64,000 bases of DNA from Cupriavidus respiraculi (lineage in GTDB: Bacteria > Pseudomonadota > Gammaproteobacteria > Burkholderiales > Burkholderiaceae). Made by a program: the position numbers and the translations under genes. The notes under the pieces were generated by a model that was given only the letters and a program-made list of their open reading frames with translations, made no database searches and was not told where the DNA came from. Every line of letters begins with the position of its first letter. Within the stretch, counting starts at the first letter, position 1. This document shows, piece after piece, positions 34,012 to 45,285 of the stretch. The stretch spans positions 496,001 through 560,000 of the forward strand of contig NZ_CAJZAH010000003.1 of the NCBI RefSeq assembly GCF_914271545.1, read 5' to 3'.

Positions 34012-34239
34012 ATGGAGTTTCAGAAAGAAGTGGACGCGCGCGGCCTGAATTGCCCGCTGCCTATCCTGCGGACGAAGAAGGCGCTGGCCGACATGGCCAG
34101 CGGCGACGTGCTCAAGGTGCTCGCCACCGATCCGGGCGCGACGCGCGACTTCCAGGCGTTCGCCAAGCAGACCGGCAACGAACTGGTGTCGCATCAGGAA
34201 GTGGATAAGGTGTTCGTGTTTTATATGCGGCGGCGTTGA
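34012..34239 (+). CDS. tusA: TusA/SirA-like sulfur carrier protein
   Basis: This 75-aa protein has the family motif ARGLNCPLPIL with Cys14 as the persulfide carrier, then DVLKVLATDPGATRDFQAFA. TusA-like proteins pass sulfur to tRNA thiolation or other pathways. A GAGGAAGAGAGG ribosome site lies directly before the ATG. It is followed by a terminator. Because it overlaps a much longer open frame, it is easy to miss. It ends the run starting at the second tautomerase. Confidence 0.93.
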   Translation: MEFQKEVDARGLNCPLPILRTKKALADMASGDVLKVLATDPGATRDFQAFAKQTGNELVSHQEVDKVFVFYMRRR

Positions 34240-34265
34240 GGGTTTGACGTTCGCTTGCGAGGGGA

Positions 34266-34294
34266 GGGCTGCCAGTTGGCGGCCCTTTTGTTTT
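34266..34294 (+). terminator. Terminator after tusA
   Basis: The stem GGGCTGCCA / TGGCGGCCC (one wobble) is followed by TTTTGTTTT, 27 bases past the tusA stop. Confidence 0.75.
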
Positions 34295-34329
34295 GGTGCT
34301 TTCGCGACTGCGAGCACACCAACCCAAAG

Positions 34330-34357
34330 AAAAAGGCCGCTACGCAGCGGCCTTTCT
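34330..34357 (-). terminator. Terminator after galU
   Basis: On the minus strand the stem AAAGGCCGCTG / AGCGGCCTTT is followed by TTCTTT, 18 bases past the galU stop. Confidence 0.8.
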
Positions 34358-34374
34358 CATCCATCTCCCAACCC

Positions 34375-35244
34375 TCAGATCCGCTCGTGCAGGTACGCGC
34401 TGAACTCGTCCTTGACTTCGGGATGCTTCAGCGCGAATTCCACCATCGCCTTCAGGTAGCCGAGCTTGCTGCCGCAGTCGTAGCGCACGCCCTTGTAGCG
34501 ATAGGCCAGCACCTGCTCCTGGCCCAGCAGCGACTGGATGCCGTCGGTGAGCTGGAATTCGCCGCCGGCGCCCGGCTTCAGGTTGCGGATATGTTCGAAG
34601 ATGCGCGGCGTCAGGATGTAGCGGCCCACCACGCCGAGGTTGGACGGGGCGTTTTCCGGCGCCGGCTTTTCGACGATGCCGGACATCTTGATCACGCCTT
34701 CGTCCCATTCGCGGCCGTCCACCACCCCGTAGGATTTACTCTGCTCGGGAGCGATTTCTTCCACGCCGAGAATGGAACAGTTGTAATGGTTATAGATGTC
34801 GACCATCTGCTTCATCACCGGCGGCTGGCCGTCCAGCAGGTCGTCGGCCAGCATCACGGCGAACGGCGCGTCGCCAACCAGCTTCTCGGCGCACAGCACG
34901 GCGTGGCCAAGCCCCAGCGCTTCGGGCTGACGCACGTAGAAGCACTCCACGTGCGACGGCTTGATCGAGCGGACCAGTTCCAGCAGCGCCTGCTTGTTCT
35001 TTGCTTCCAGCTCCACTTCGAGCTCGTACGCCTTGTCGAAATGGTCTTCGATGGCGCGCTTGGAGCGGCCGGTGACGAAGATCATCTCGGTGATGCCGGC
35101 GGCCATTGCCTCTTCCACCGCATACTGGATCAGCGGCTTGTCCACCACCGGCAGCATTTCCTTGGGGCTCGCCTTCGTCGCGGGGAGAAAGCGGGTGCCG
35201 AGGCCGGCGACCGGAAATACGGCTTTGGTGACGCGGGTTTCCAT
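34375..35244 (-). CDS. galU: UTP-glucose-1-phosphate uridylyltransferase
   Basis: This 289-aa enzyme makes UDP-glucose for polysaccharide and lipopolysaccharide synthesis. The signature [20 protein letters not shown] at the N-terminus, [20 protein letters not shown] and [14 protein letters not shown] are all present. The ATG at 35244 follows an AAGGAG ribosome site and gives the usual N-terminus; a start 19 codons upstream is not supported. It lies downstream of valS on the same strand, 96 bases away. Confidence 0.97.
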   Translation of the reverse strand: METRVTKAVFPVAGLGTRFLPATKASPKEMLPVVDKPLIQYAVEEAMAAGITEMIFVTGRSKRAIEDHFDKAYELEVELEAKNKQALLELVRSIKPSHVECFYVRQPEALGLGHAVLCAEKLVGDAPFAVMLADDLLDGQPPVMKQMVDIYNHYNCSILGVEEIAPEQSKSYGVVDGREWDEGVIKMSGIVEKPAPENAPSNLGVVGRYILTPRIFEHIRNLKPGAGGEFQLTDGIQSLLGQEQVLAYRYKGVRYDCGSKLGYLKAMVEFALKHPEVKDEFSAYLHERI

Positions 35245-35340
35245 ATCAGAGGCTCCTTTTCGTTGCGATGTCGTTGGCTTTGCCAATCGTCGTGAATCCA
35301 TGACTAAAGCAAAGCCCGTGCCCTCATGGTGCGGTGTCGT

Positions 35341-38208
35341 TCATGCCGGCAGCCGCTGCAACTGATCCTGCAGCTTGGCCAGCGTCTGCTCGAAATCGGC
35401 AAGACGCTGGGTCTCCTGGGCGACGACCGCTGGCGGCGCCTTGGCGACGAAACTTTCGTTGGACAGCTTGCCGCGGCATTTGGCGATCTCGCCGCCGATG
35501 CGCTCGGCTTCCTTGGACAGGCGCGCGCGCTCGGCGGCCACGTCGATCTCGATCTTCAGCAGCAGGTGATTGCCGCCGACGATGGCGACCGGCGCGCCGG
35601 CACCTTCCGCCATCAGGGTGTGCTCGTCTTCGAAAACCCGGACCTCGGAAAGTTTCGCCAGCGCCTGAATATAGGCCTTGCTGCTTTCGAGGAATGTGCG
35701 GTCGCCCTGGGCATACAGCGGAATGCGCTGGGCCGGGGAGATGTTCATCTCGCCGCGCAGGTTGCGGCAGGCGTCCACCATGGCCTTGAGCTGCGCCATC
35801 CATTGCTCGGCGGCCTCGTCGATCTTGGCCATCGCCGGCAGCGGGTACGGTTGCAGCGCCAGCGTCTCGGTGCCGTCGCCCTTGGCGCGGCCGGCCAGCG
35901 GGGCCACCTTTTGCCACAGTTCCTCGGTGATGAACGGAATGACCGGATGCGCCAGGCGCAGCACGGTCTCGAGCACGCGCAGCAGCGTGCGGCGCGTGGC
36001 GCGCTGCTGCGCCGGCGTGCCGTTCTGGATCTGCACCTTGGCCAGTTCCAGATACCAGTCGCAGTATTCGTCCCAGACGAACTTGTAGATGGCGCTGGCG
36101 ATATTGTCGAAGCGGTATTCGGCGAAGCCCTTCTCGACGTCGGCCTCGGCCCGCTGCAGCAGCGAGACGATCCAGCGGTCGGCCTGCGAGAAGTCGAGGT
36201 AGCCGTCCGGGCCGCAGTCGTTGCTGCACGGCCCCATGCCGCAGTCGTGACCCTCGGTGTTCATCAGGACGAAGCGGGTGGCGTTCCACAGCTTGTTGCA
36301 GAAGTTGCGGTAGCCCTCGCAGCGGCCGGTGTCGAAGTTGACGTTGCGTCCGAGCGTGGCGAGCGAGGCGAACGTAAAGCGCAGCGCATCGGCGCCGAAG
36401 GCCGGGATGCCTTCGGGGAATTCCTTCTTCGTCTTGGCCTCGATCTTCGGCGCGTCCTTGGGCCGGCGCAGGCCCGTGGTGCGCTTCTTGAGCAGCGCGT
36501 CGAGGTCGATGCCGTCGATCAGGTCCACCGGGTCCAGCGTATTGCCCTCGGACTTGCTCATCTTCTTGCCTTCGAAGTCGCGCACCAGGCCGTGCACATA
36601 CACGTCCTTGAACGGAACCTGGCCGGTGAAGTGCTTGGTCATCATGACCATGCGCGCGACCCAGAAGAAGATGATGTCGTAGCCGGTGACCAGCACGGTC
36701 GACGGCAGGAAGTGCTTCAGCTCGGGCGTCTGCTCCGGCCAGCCCAGCGAGGAGAAAGGCACCAGCGCGGACGAGAACCAGGTGTCCAGCACGTCGTCGT
36801 CGCGGCGCAGGGCGCCCGAGGTGCCGGCGGCCGCGGCCTGGGCCTGCGCCTCCTGCTCGGTGCGGGCCACGTAGCAGTTGCCCGCGTCGTCGTACCAGGC
36901 CGGGATCTGGTGGCCCCACCACAGCTGGCGGGAGATGCACCAGTCCTGGATATTGGCCAGCCACTGGTTGTAGGTGCTGACCCAGTTCTCCGGCACCAGC
37001 TTGATCTCGCCGCTCTGCACGGCGTCCAGCGCCACTTCGGCAATCGAGCGGCCGGGATGGAACGTGCCTTCGGGGGCCGGCTTGCTCATGGCGACGAACC
37101 ACTGGTCCGTCAGCATGGGCTCGATCACGCTGCCGGTGCGCTCGCTGCGCGGTGTCATCAGCTTGTGCTTCTTGACCTCGGCCAGCAGGCCGGCGGCGTC
37201 CAGGTCGGCCACGATCTGCTTGCGGGCCTCGAAGCGGTCCAGGCCCACGTATTTGGCCGGCGCGCCCTCGGCGATCTTCGCGTCCAGCGTCAGCACCGAC
37301 AGTTGCGGCAGGTCGTGGCGCTGCCCCACGGCGTAGTCGTTGAAGTCATGGCCCGGCGTGACCTTGACCACGCCGGTACCGAATTCGCGGTCGACGTAGT
37401 CGTCGGCGATCACCGGGATCTGGCGGTCGGTGAGCGGCAGGTGGGCGAACTTGCCGATCAGGTGGGCGTAGCGCTCGTCCTCGGGATGCACCATCAGCGC
37501 AACGTCGCCCAGCATGGTTTCCGGGCGGGTCGTGGCAACCGTCAGGTGCGTCAGCCCGGTGCGGGCATCGGCCTCGACCAGCGGGTAGCGGATATGCCAG
37601 AGCGAGCCGTCTTCCTCGACGCTGTCCACTTCCAGGTCCGAGACCGCGGTGCCCAGCACCGGGTCCCAGTTCACCAGGCGCTTGCCGCGGTAGATCAGGC
37701 CCTGCTCGTACAGGCGCACGAACACTTCGGTGACGACCTTCGACATCTTCGGGTCCATCGTGAAGTACTCGCGGCTCCAGTCGATGGAGGCGCCCATGCG
37801 GCGAACCTGGCGCGTGATGGTGGAGCCCGACTCCTCCTTCCACGTCCATACCTTCTCGACGAACTTCTCGCGGCCCAGATCGTGGCGCGACACGCCCTGC
37901 GCCTCGAGCTGGCGCTCCACCACGATCTGCGTGGCGATGCCGGCATGGTCGGTGCCCGGCACCCACAGCGTATTGGCGCCGGCCATGCGCGCATGGCGGG
38001 CCAGCCCGTCCATGATGGTCTGGTTGAAAGCATGGCCCATGTGCAGCGTGCCGGTCACGTTGGGCGGGGGCAGCTGGATGGCGAAATCGGGGCGCTCGGC
38101 GTCGAAAGTCGGCTTCGCAATGCCACGCTTCTCCCACTCGGGGCCCCACTTCGCCTCGATGGCGGCGGGTTCGAAGCTCTTGGCAAGGGATTGGTCTTGG
38201 GCGGTCAT
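35341..38208 (-). CDS. valS: Valyl-tRNA synthetase
   Basis: This 955-aa class I synthetase charges tRNA-Val and edits Thr-tRNA. It has HMGH at residues 56-59 ([15 protein letters not shown]), the CP1 editing domain, KMSKS at 549-553 ([11 protein letters not shown]), the anticodon domain, and the C-terminal coiled-coil arm ([18 protein letters not shown]) seen in ValRS. The ATG at 38208 gives the conserved [14 protein letters not shown] start. A TATAAT box lies about 90 bases upstream. Confidence 0.98.
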   Translation of the reverse strand: MTAQDQSLAKSFEPAAIEAKWGPEWEKRGIAKPTFDAERPDFAIQLPPPNVTGTLHMGHAFNQTIMDGLARHARMAGANTLWVPGTDHAGIATQIVVERQLEAQGVSRHDLGREKFVEKVWTWKEESGSTITRQVRRMGASIDWSREYFTMDPKMSKVVTEVFVRLYEQGLIYRGKRLVNWDPVLGTAVSDLEVDSVEEDGSLWHIRYPLVEADARTGLTHLTVATTRPETMLGDVALMVHPEDERYAHLIGKFAHLPLTDRQIPVIADDYVDREFGTGVVKVTPGHDFNDYAVGQRHDLPQLSVLTLDAKIAEGAPAKYVGLDRFEARKQIVADLDAAGLLAEVKKHKLMTPRSERTGSVIEPMLTDQWFVAMSKPAPEGTFHPGRSIAEVALDAVQSGEIKLVPENWVSTYNQWLANIQDWCISRQLWWGHQIPAWYDDAGNCYVARTEQEAQAQAAAAGTSGALRRDDDVLDTWFSSALVPFSSLGWPEQTPELKHFLPSTVLVTGYDIIFFWVARMVMMTKHFTGQVPFKDVYVHGLVRDFEGKKMSKSEGNTLDPVDLIDGIDLDALLKKRTTGLRRPKDAPKIEAKTKKEFPEGIPAFGADALRFTFASLATLGRNVNFDTGRCEGYRNFCNKLWNATRFVLMNTEGHDCGMGPCSNDCGPDGYLDFSQADRWIVSLLQRAEADVEKGFAEYRFDNIASAIYKFVWDEYCDWYLELAKVQIQNGTPAQQRATRRTLLRVLETVLRLAHPVIPFITEELWQKVAPLAGRAKGDGTETLALQPYPLPAMAKIDEAAEQWMAQLKAMVDACRNLRGEMNISPAQRIPLYAQGDRTFLESSKAYIQALAKLSEVRVFEDEHTLMAEGAGAPVAIVGGNHLLLKIEIDVAAERARLSKEAERIGGEIAKCRGKLSNESFVAKAPPAVVAQETQRLADFEQTLAKLQDQLQRLPA

Positions 38209-38525
38209 GCTTAGGGGGTGTCGATGAATGCGTCGGAGGTCAGCGGAGCCAGGCGCAGCAGTCGGATCGCGCCTGGCGGACGGCAAGTAAACGCCAAATT
38301 ATAGGGGAAGGCCGCTGCCTGCCGCGCATTTTCCGGCTCGCGGGGTTTGCCGAGCACCGGCGCAGCATGCCACGCACACGCCATGCGCGAGCGTTCGGTA
38401 GGGCACGGTAGTCCGCGCCCGGGCCGGATACGGTAGACGGCATCGCACTTCCGCCGCGCGCCGCCGGGCCAGGTCACCCGCCGTCGCGCTTCGCCAACCC
38501 CGACGCCGCTACCGCACGAGACAGC
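38209..38525. other. Divergent intergenic region between valS and a TetR gene
   Basis: No gene is seen in these 317 bases. On the minus strand a consensus TATAAT (38303-38298) is the likely valS -10 box, without a recognisable -35 at normal spacing. I see no strong inverted repeat that would identify the TetR operator. Confidence 0.5.
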
Positions 38526-39218
38526 ATGGACGAGGAACGACAAGAAAAAGACGCCGCTTCGGCCCCGCCCCCCGAGGCTGCCCCGCGCAACGCGGCCGCG
38601 GCCGCACCCGCCCTGGGCCTGCGGCGCGCCCCGGTACAGGCGCGCGGGCGCGCCACCTTCGATCGCATCCTGGATACCACGGCCACGCTGCTGGACGAGG
38701 TCGGGATCGAGCGCATCAGCACCAACCTGATCGCGCGCCGGGCCGGCATCAATATCGCCACCCTGTACAAGTATTTCCCCAACAAACTGTCTGTCATCAA
38801 TGCCCTGTTCGAGCACCAGATCCAGCAACGCACGGAATATTCACGCGCGGCCGTACCGGAAGGCGGCCACCAGGGAGACTGGCGCACGGTGGTGGACACC
38901 GTCGTCGATGCGCTCTTCGCCGCGCGCCGGCGGCAGCCGGGCAATACCGCGCTGCGCCGAGCCATGCTGTCCTCTCCCGAGCTGCGGCAGATTCACGATG
39001 CGATGAACCGCGAGACCGCCGGGGAGCTGGCGGTCAGGATCGCGGCGCGCCAGCGCGTGGCCGGCGAGGCGGCCGAGGTCACCGCCCGCTGTGCCATCGA
39101 GATGCTGTCCGGGCTGCTGGACCTGGCCGAGGGCGAGGCCGAGCCCGCCCGCACGCTGGTGCAGGCCGAGGCCAAGCGGGCGCTGAAGGCGTATCTGGCG
39201 CATTGCTTCGAGGATTGA
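38526..39218 (+). CDS. TetR-family transcriptional regulator
   Basis: This 230-aa protein has a disordered Ala/Pro-rich N-terminus (about residues 1-40), then the TetR helix-turn-helix (FDRILDTTATLLDEVG, then TNLIARRAGINIATLYKYFPNK, about residues 44-90) and an all-helical ligand domain. Its target and inducer are not shown; neighbours are housekeeping genes. The upstream palindrome expected for autoregulation was not found. Confidence 0.92.
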   Translation: MDEERQEKDAASAPPPEAAPRNAAAAAPALGLRRAPVQARGRATFDRILDTTATLLDEVGIERISTNLIARRAGINIATLYKYFPNKLSVINALFEHQIQQRTEYSRAAVPEGGHQGDWRTVVDTVVDALFAARRRQPGNTALRRAMLSSPELRQIHDAMNRETAGELAVRIAARQRVAGEAAEVTARCAIEMLSGLLDLAEGEAEPARTLVQAEAKRALKAYLAHCFED

Positions 39219-39267
39219 GCGCGCCGCAGGGCATCGGCAAGTGACCTGGACGGGAAGGGCCGGCCGT

Positions 39268-39273
39268 TATAAT
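39268..39273 (+). promoter_or_regulatory. -10 box of the UvrD-type helicase gene
   Basis: TATAAT lies 28 bases before the ATG at 39301. The -35 region is not clear. Confidence 0.5.
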
Positions 39274-39300
39274 GGCCCGCATTCCACCAGGCCCCTCCCG

Positions 39301-41661
<2,361 letters not shown>

Positions 41662-41710
41662 GGCGCGCCGGGCCGGAAAGGTGCCGGCCCGGGTTCGCCC
41701 GGTGGCAGGC

Positions 41711-42502
41711 TCAGGCCGTCTCGTCCAGCGTGGCGGGAGGTGCGACGTTGAAGCAGCCGCGATAGGTGGCGTAGAACGAGCAGTACAGGATCGCCAGCAT
41801 CAGCAGCGAGTATGGCGTGACGAGGAACGACAGGATGTCCTCGCCCCCGAAGGCGCTGAAGATCGCCTCCAGGAAGAACGGCACGGCGATCAGCAGCAGC
41901 GCGAACAGCATGGCGTAGGTGAAGAACGCCCCGCGGTTGCGCCAGCACGCGGTCCAGCTGAAGAACAGCGCCTTGACCGGCGGCACGTTGTGCCAGGCGG
42001 CCAGCAGCGGCGCGAACCAGAACATCATCGCAATCGGCGTGTACAGCGCCGCGCCGATCATCAGCGCGTAGTACAGCTGGCGCACGGCCTCGGCCGTGGG
42101 CTCCTCCTCCTTGAGCAGGATCGGCACCAGCGAGCTCATGTCGACCACGCTGCCGGCGATCAGGCTCAGCAGGAACACCATGCCCGTGTAGATGCCGCCC
42201 AGCACCAGCAGGTTGCGCGTGGCCTGCTTGCCGTTGCTGCGAAATCCCGCCAGCAGCACGGTGGGCATCACCCGCTTGTTCTGGATGACCTCGCGGCAGG
42301 CCGTCATGATGCCCACCGACAGGCCGGGCGTGACCACCAGCAGCGCGACGATGCCGATCAGCGGCACGAAGATGGCCAGCTGCGCCGCGATCAGGTAGAT
42401 GAACAGCAGCATCAGGAACGACAGCGGATTCTTGCGGAACAGCCAGAGACCCTGGCGGAACCAGACGTAGCCTTCCTTGGCGGGAACTTCCAGTAGTTGC
42501 AT
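41711..42502 (-). CDS. BPSS1780 family membrane protein
   Basis: This 263-aa integral membrane protein has about six helices. It starts MQLLEVPAKEGYVWFRQGLW, the family start, and continues with LFIYLIAAQLAIFVPLIG and FWFAPLLAAWHNVPPVKALF. It is found widely in Burkholderiales next to thrB; no function is established. It follows thrB by six bases. Confidence 0.93.
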   Translation of the reverse strand: MQLLEVPAKEGYVWFRQGLWLFRKNPLSFLMLLFIYLIAAQLAIFVPLIGIVALLVVTPGLSVGIMTACREVIQNKRVMPTVLLAGFRSNGKQATRNLLVLGGIYTGMVFLLSLIAGSVVDMSSLVPILLKEEEPTAEAVRQLYYALMIGAALYTPIAMMFWFAPLLAAWHNVPPVKALFFSWTACWRNRGAFFTYAMLFALLLIAVPFFLEAIFSAFGGEDILSFLVTPYSLLMLAILYCSFYATYRGCFNVAPPATLDETA

Positions 42503-42508
42503 GACGGA

Positions 42509-43498
42509 TCAGGTCCAGGGTAACGCCACGGTCGCGATGCGACGGCGCAGGATGCGTTCGAAGTGAGTCGGGTCGTGAGGCTGCAGCATATCGGCCTCGC
42601 GCGGCAGGAAGAAGTCCCACAGGCGCGAGATCCAGAAGCGCAGGGCGCCGGCGCGCAGCATATCCTGCCAGTGCGCGGCCTCCACGGCCTCGAGGGGTCT
42701 GACGGCATGATAAGCCCGCAGCATGGCGGTGGCCCGATCGGCGTCCAGCTCGCCGCTGGCCAGGTCGATGCACCAGTCGTTGACGGTGACCGCCAGGTCG
42801 AACAGCCACTTGTCGTTGCCGGCGAAGTAGAAGTCGAAGAAACCGCCGAGCCGGTGGCCGGCCGGGCCCGCCGCGTCCTGCGTAAACAGCACGTTGTCGC
42901 GGAACAGGTCGCAGTGGCAGGGGCCGCCGGGCAGCGCGGCATAGTCGGCGCCGCCGAAGAAGGCGCTCTGGTGCTCGATTTCCCGGCGCAGCAGCGCGCG
43001 CTGGCCGGCGTCCAGGAACGGCACGATCTCGCTTTCGGTCTGGCGCCACCAGGGCAGGCTGCGCAGATTGGGCTGCGCGCGCGCGTAGCTGCGTCCGGCC
43101 AGATGCATGCGGGCCAGCATGTCGCCGACCTCGGCGCAGTGCGCGGCCGTGGGAGCGAGCTGCGAACTGCCGGGCAGGCGCGTCACGATGGTGGCGGGCT
43201 TGCCCTTGAGCGCCCGCAGGATCTCGCCGTCGCGCGCCGGCATCGGCGCGGGAACGCTGATGCCGTTGGCGGCCAGATGCGCCATCAGGTGCAGGTAGTA
43301 GGGCAGCTGCGCGAAGGTCAGGCGCTCGAAGATGGTCAGCACGTATTCGTGCGTGGCGCCGTCGCGCTCCATCGTCAGGAAGAAATTGCTGTTCTCGATG
43401 CCGGAGGCGATGCCGCGCAGGTCGCGCACTTCCCCCAGTTCGTAGTCAAGCAGCCAACGTGCGATCTCGTCCCGCGAGACCGTGGTGAATACGGCCAT
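42509..43498 (-). CDS. thrB: Homoserine kinase (APH-fold type)
   Basis: This 329-aa protein phosphorylates homoserine in threonine synthesis. It belongs to the aminoglycoside-phosphotransferase fold family used by many proteobacteria: [20 protein letters not shown] at the start, [15 protein letters not shown], and catalytic Asp197 in CHCDLFRDN with [17 protein letters not shown] as the metal motif. The ATG at 43498 is the family start. It is followed by the BPSS1780 gene. Confidence 0.96.
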   Translation of the reverse strand: MAVFTTVSRDEIARWLLDYELGEVRDLRGIASGIENSNFFLTMERDGATHEYVLTIFERLTFAQLPYYLHLMAHLAANGISVPAPMPARDGEILRALKGKPATIVTRLPGSSQLAPTAAHCAEVGDMLARMHLAGRSYARAQPNLRSLPWWRQTESEIVPFLDAGQRALLRREIEHQSAFFGGADYAALPGGPCHCDLFRDNVLFTQDAAGPAGHRLGGFFDFYFAGNDKWLFDLAVTVNDWCIDLASGELDADRATAMLRAYHAVRPLEAVEAAHWQDMLRAGALRFWISRLWDFFLPREADMLQPHDPTHFERILRRRIATVALPWT

Positions 43499-43573
43499 AC
43501 TGTCTTTTGATTCGAATCGGATAGCGGCGGCAATAATGCTGCTTGCCGCGGCTTGCATGCCGGAGGCCGGTGC

Positions 43574-43640
43574 GGCCCCGCCCGCGGGGCGGGGTCGAAG
43601 GTAGCGCGGGCGCGAGCGGCCGGAGCCGCGACGCGCCCGC
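43574..43640. repeat. Two GC-rich stem-loops between the DUF2782 gene and thrB
   Basis: The first hairpin is formed by CCCCGCCC / GGGCGGGG-type arms near 43576-43594. The second, 43606-43640, pairs GCGGGCGCG with CGCGCCCGC around an inner GCGGC / GCCGC stem. Neither has a T-run. They may stabilise or separate parts of the thrB transcript. Confidence 0.5.
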
Positions 43641-43644
43641 CTGT

Positions 43645-44085
43645 TCAGAATTGCAGGACGCGGACGGACGGTACCCGGTTGACGTCCCGGTCGCGAATCC
43701 GGGGCGAGCTGTCTTCCGGCCGGCTCATCTGGTAGCTCGTGCCCATGCCCGACCTGACCTCGATGTCCGCCTGCTGGCCGCGCTTGTCGCGGTACTCGCG
43801 CACCTGCGTGCCGTCGGCCTCGTTCAGCTGGAAGCTCGGCTCGCGCGGATGGTTCAGCTGGCTCTTGACCGCCGGCGCGATCGGCTTGTTGTTGATCTCG
43901 TTCAGTTCCTGCTGGCTCAGCGCGCCGCTTTCCTGGCTGTCGGCCGGCTGGGCGATGGCACCGGTGGATACGGACAGCGCGAGCGCCGTGCCCGCCAGCA
44001 GCGCGGCCAGCGAGGACAGCCCGCGCGCGGCTGGCAAGGGCTCCGGCTCGTCCGTGCAGGCGGCCGGGAGGGGATGGGAGGTCAT
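43645..44085 (-). CDS. DUF2782 family exported protein
   Basis: This 146-aa protein has a hydrophobic segment with signal-peptide character after an unusually long polar lead ([20 protein letters not shown], about residues 22-41). The C-terminal part ([20 protein letters not shown], then [21 protein letters not shown]) matches DUF2782, a betaproteobacterial family usually encoded beside thrB and polA. Function is unknown; it should be periplasmic or inner-membrane anchored. The ATG at 44085 is the only one giving the signal segment near the N-terminus. Confidence 0.85.
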   Translation of the reverse strand: MTSHPLPAACTDEPEPLPAARGLSSLAALLAGTALALSVSTGAIAQPADSQESGALSQQELNEINNKPIAPAVKSQLNHPREPSFQLNEADGTQVREYRDKRGQQADIEVRSGMGTSYQMSRPEDSSPRIRDRDVNRVPSVRVLQF

Positions 44086-44298
44086 CTGGGGCTCCTGTGC
44101 GATACGGGCGATGGGCCGGGCAGGCCGGCGAAGGCTGTCGTATCGCGGATTTCGCCGCCGCCGGCAGGGCCGGGCGGCGGCGTTCAAGTCAGGCTTGCAT
44201 TCTAACAAGTCCTGCCGTCCCCGGGCCGGCAAAGTGACGCGGCCTGCCGGCGTCCGGGCGGAGCCTCGGTGGGGCGGGCGCGGCGCTGCCGCCGCGCC

Positions 44299-45285
44299 TC
44301 AGAGGTAGAACATCTCTTCCTTGGGCGGAATCGGGTGGTCGCCGCCGCGCTGCTCGTAGTACTCATAGACCGCCTCGAGCACCTCGTGCGGCTCGTCCAC
44401 GATCTTCATCAGGTCCAGGTCATGCTCGGCGATCAGGCCCATCGGCAGCAGCGTGAAGCGGAACCAGTCGAGCAGGCCCTTCCAGAAGCGGCTGCCGTAC
44501 ATGACCACCGGCACCGCGCGCGACTTGCCGGTCTGCACCAGCGTCAGCACCTCGGCCAGTTCGTCGAGCGTGCCGAAGCCGCCGGGCATCACGATAAAGG
44601 CGTCCGAGTTCTTGACGAATGTCACCTTGCGGGTGAAGAAATGGCGGAAGCGCATGGCAATGTCCTGGTAGGGATTGCCGTGCTGCTCGTGGGGCAGCTC
44701 GATATTGAGGCCCACGCTGGCCGACTTGCCGGCATGCGCGCCCTTGTTGGCCGCTTCCATGATGCCGGGGCCGCCGCCGGAGATCACCGCGAAACCCGCG
44801 TCCGAGAACAGGCGGGCGATTTCGATGGTCTTCTGGTAGTAAGGCGAATCCTCGCGCAGGCGGGCGCTGCCGTAGATCGAGACAGCCGGGCGGATCTCAG
44901 AGAGGTACTCGGTCGCCTCGATGAACTCTGCCATAATCGTGAACATTTGCCACGAGGCGCGGGCCTTCTTCGCGGTGGCGCGATCTTCGTCCGCGAGCGC
45001 ACGCAGGCTCGGGATCATCTTGCGCGGATTGGCCCGCGAGGCGCGGGTCGAGGCGGCCGGCGCCGCCGTGTCGCCGGGGCCGTCGGCGGACGGGCCCACC
45101 GTGACGTTCACATCCATATCCGCGGCAGTGGTGATCGGGCCTTGGTCCGCGCCGGCTACGCCGCTGCCGCCGTTTATGCCGTTGGCCGCGCGCACCGCCT
45201 GCGCCGCGGCGCTGTCAGCCACTTCGGGTGTTGCGGAGGCGGTCGTGTCACCGCTTGCCGCGGCACCAGTCAATTTCGAGTCCAT
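44299..45285 (-). CDS. LOG family protein (nucleotide 5'-monophosphate nucleosidase-like)
   Basis: This protein (328 aa from the first ATG) has the LOG/TIGR00730 fold with SGGGPGIMEAANKGA and the catalytic motif MPGGFGTLDEL. Family members release the base from nucleoside monophosphates; a bacterial role beyond purine recycling is unclear. Residues 1-85 are Ala/Gly-rich and low in complexity, so the true start may be at Met57 (45117) or at the MIPSLRALADE segment. The annotated ATG overlaps the polA start codon on the opposite strand. Confidence 0.88.
   Translation of the reverse strand: MDSKLTGAAASGDTTASATPEVADSAAAQAVRAANGINGGSGVAGADQGPITTAADMDVNVTVGPSADGPGDTAAPAASTRASRANPRKMIPSLRALADEDRATAKKARASWQMFTIMAEFIEATEYLSEIRPAVSIYGSARLREDSPYYQKTIEIARLFSDAGFAVISGGGPGIMEAANKGAHAGKSASVGLNIELPHEQHGNPYQDIAMRFRHFFTRKVTFVKNSDAFIVMPGGFGTLDELAEVLTLVQTGKSRAVPVVMYGSRFWKGLLDWFRFTLLPMGLIAEHDLDLMKIVDEPHEVLEAVYEYYEQRGGDHPIPPKEEMFYL

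Noticed and set aside
35323-35343. Six-codon ORF (MNDTAP) overlapping the valS stop
   Set aside because: Too short, no ribosome site of its own beyond valS coding sequence; treated as chance.
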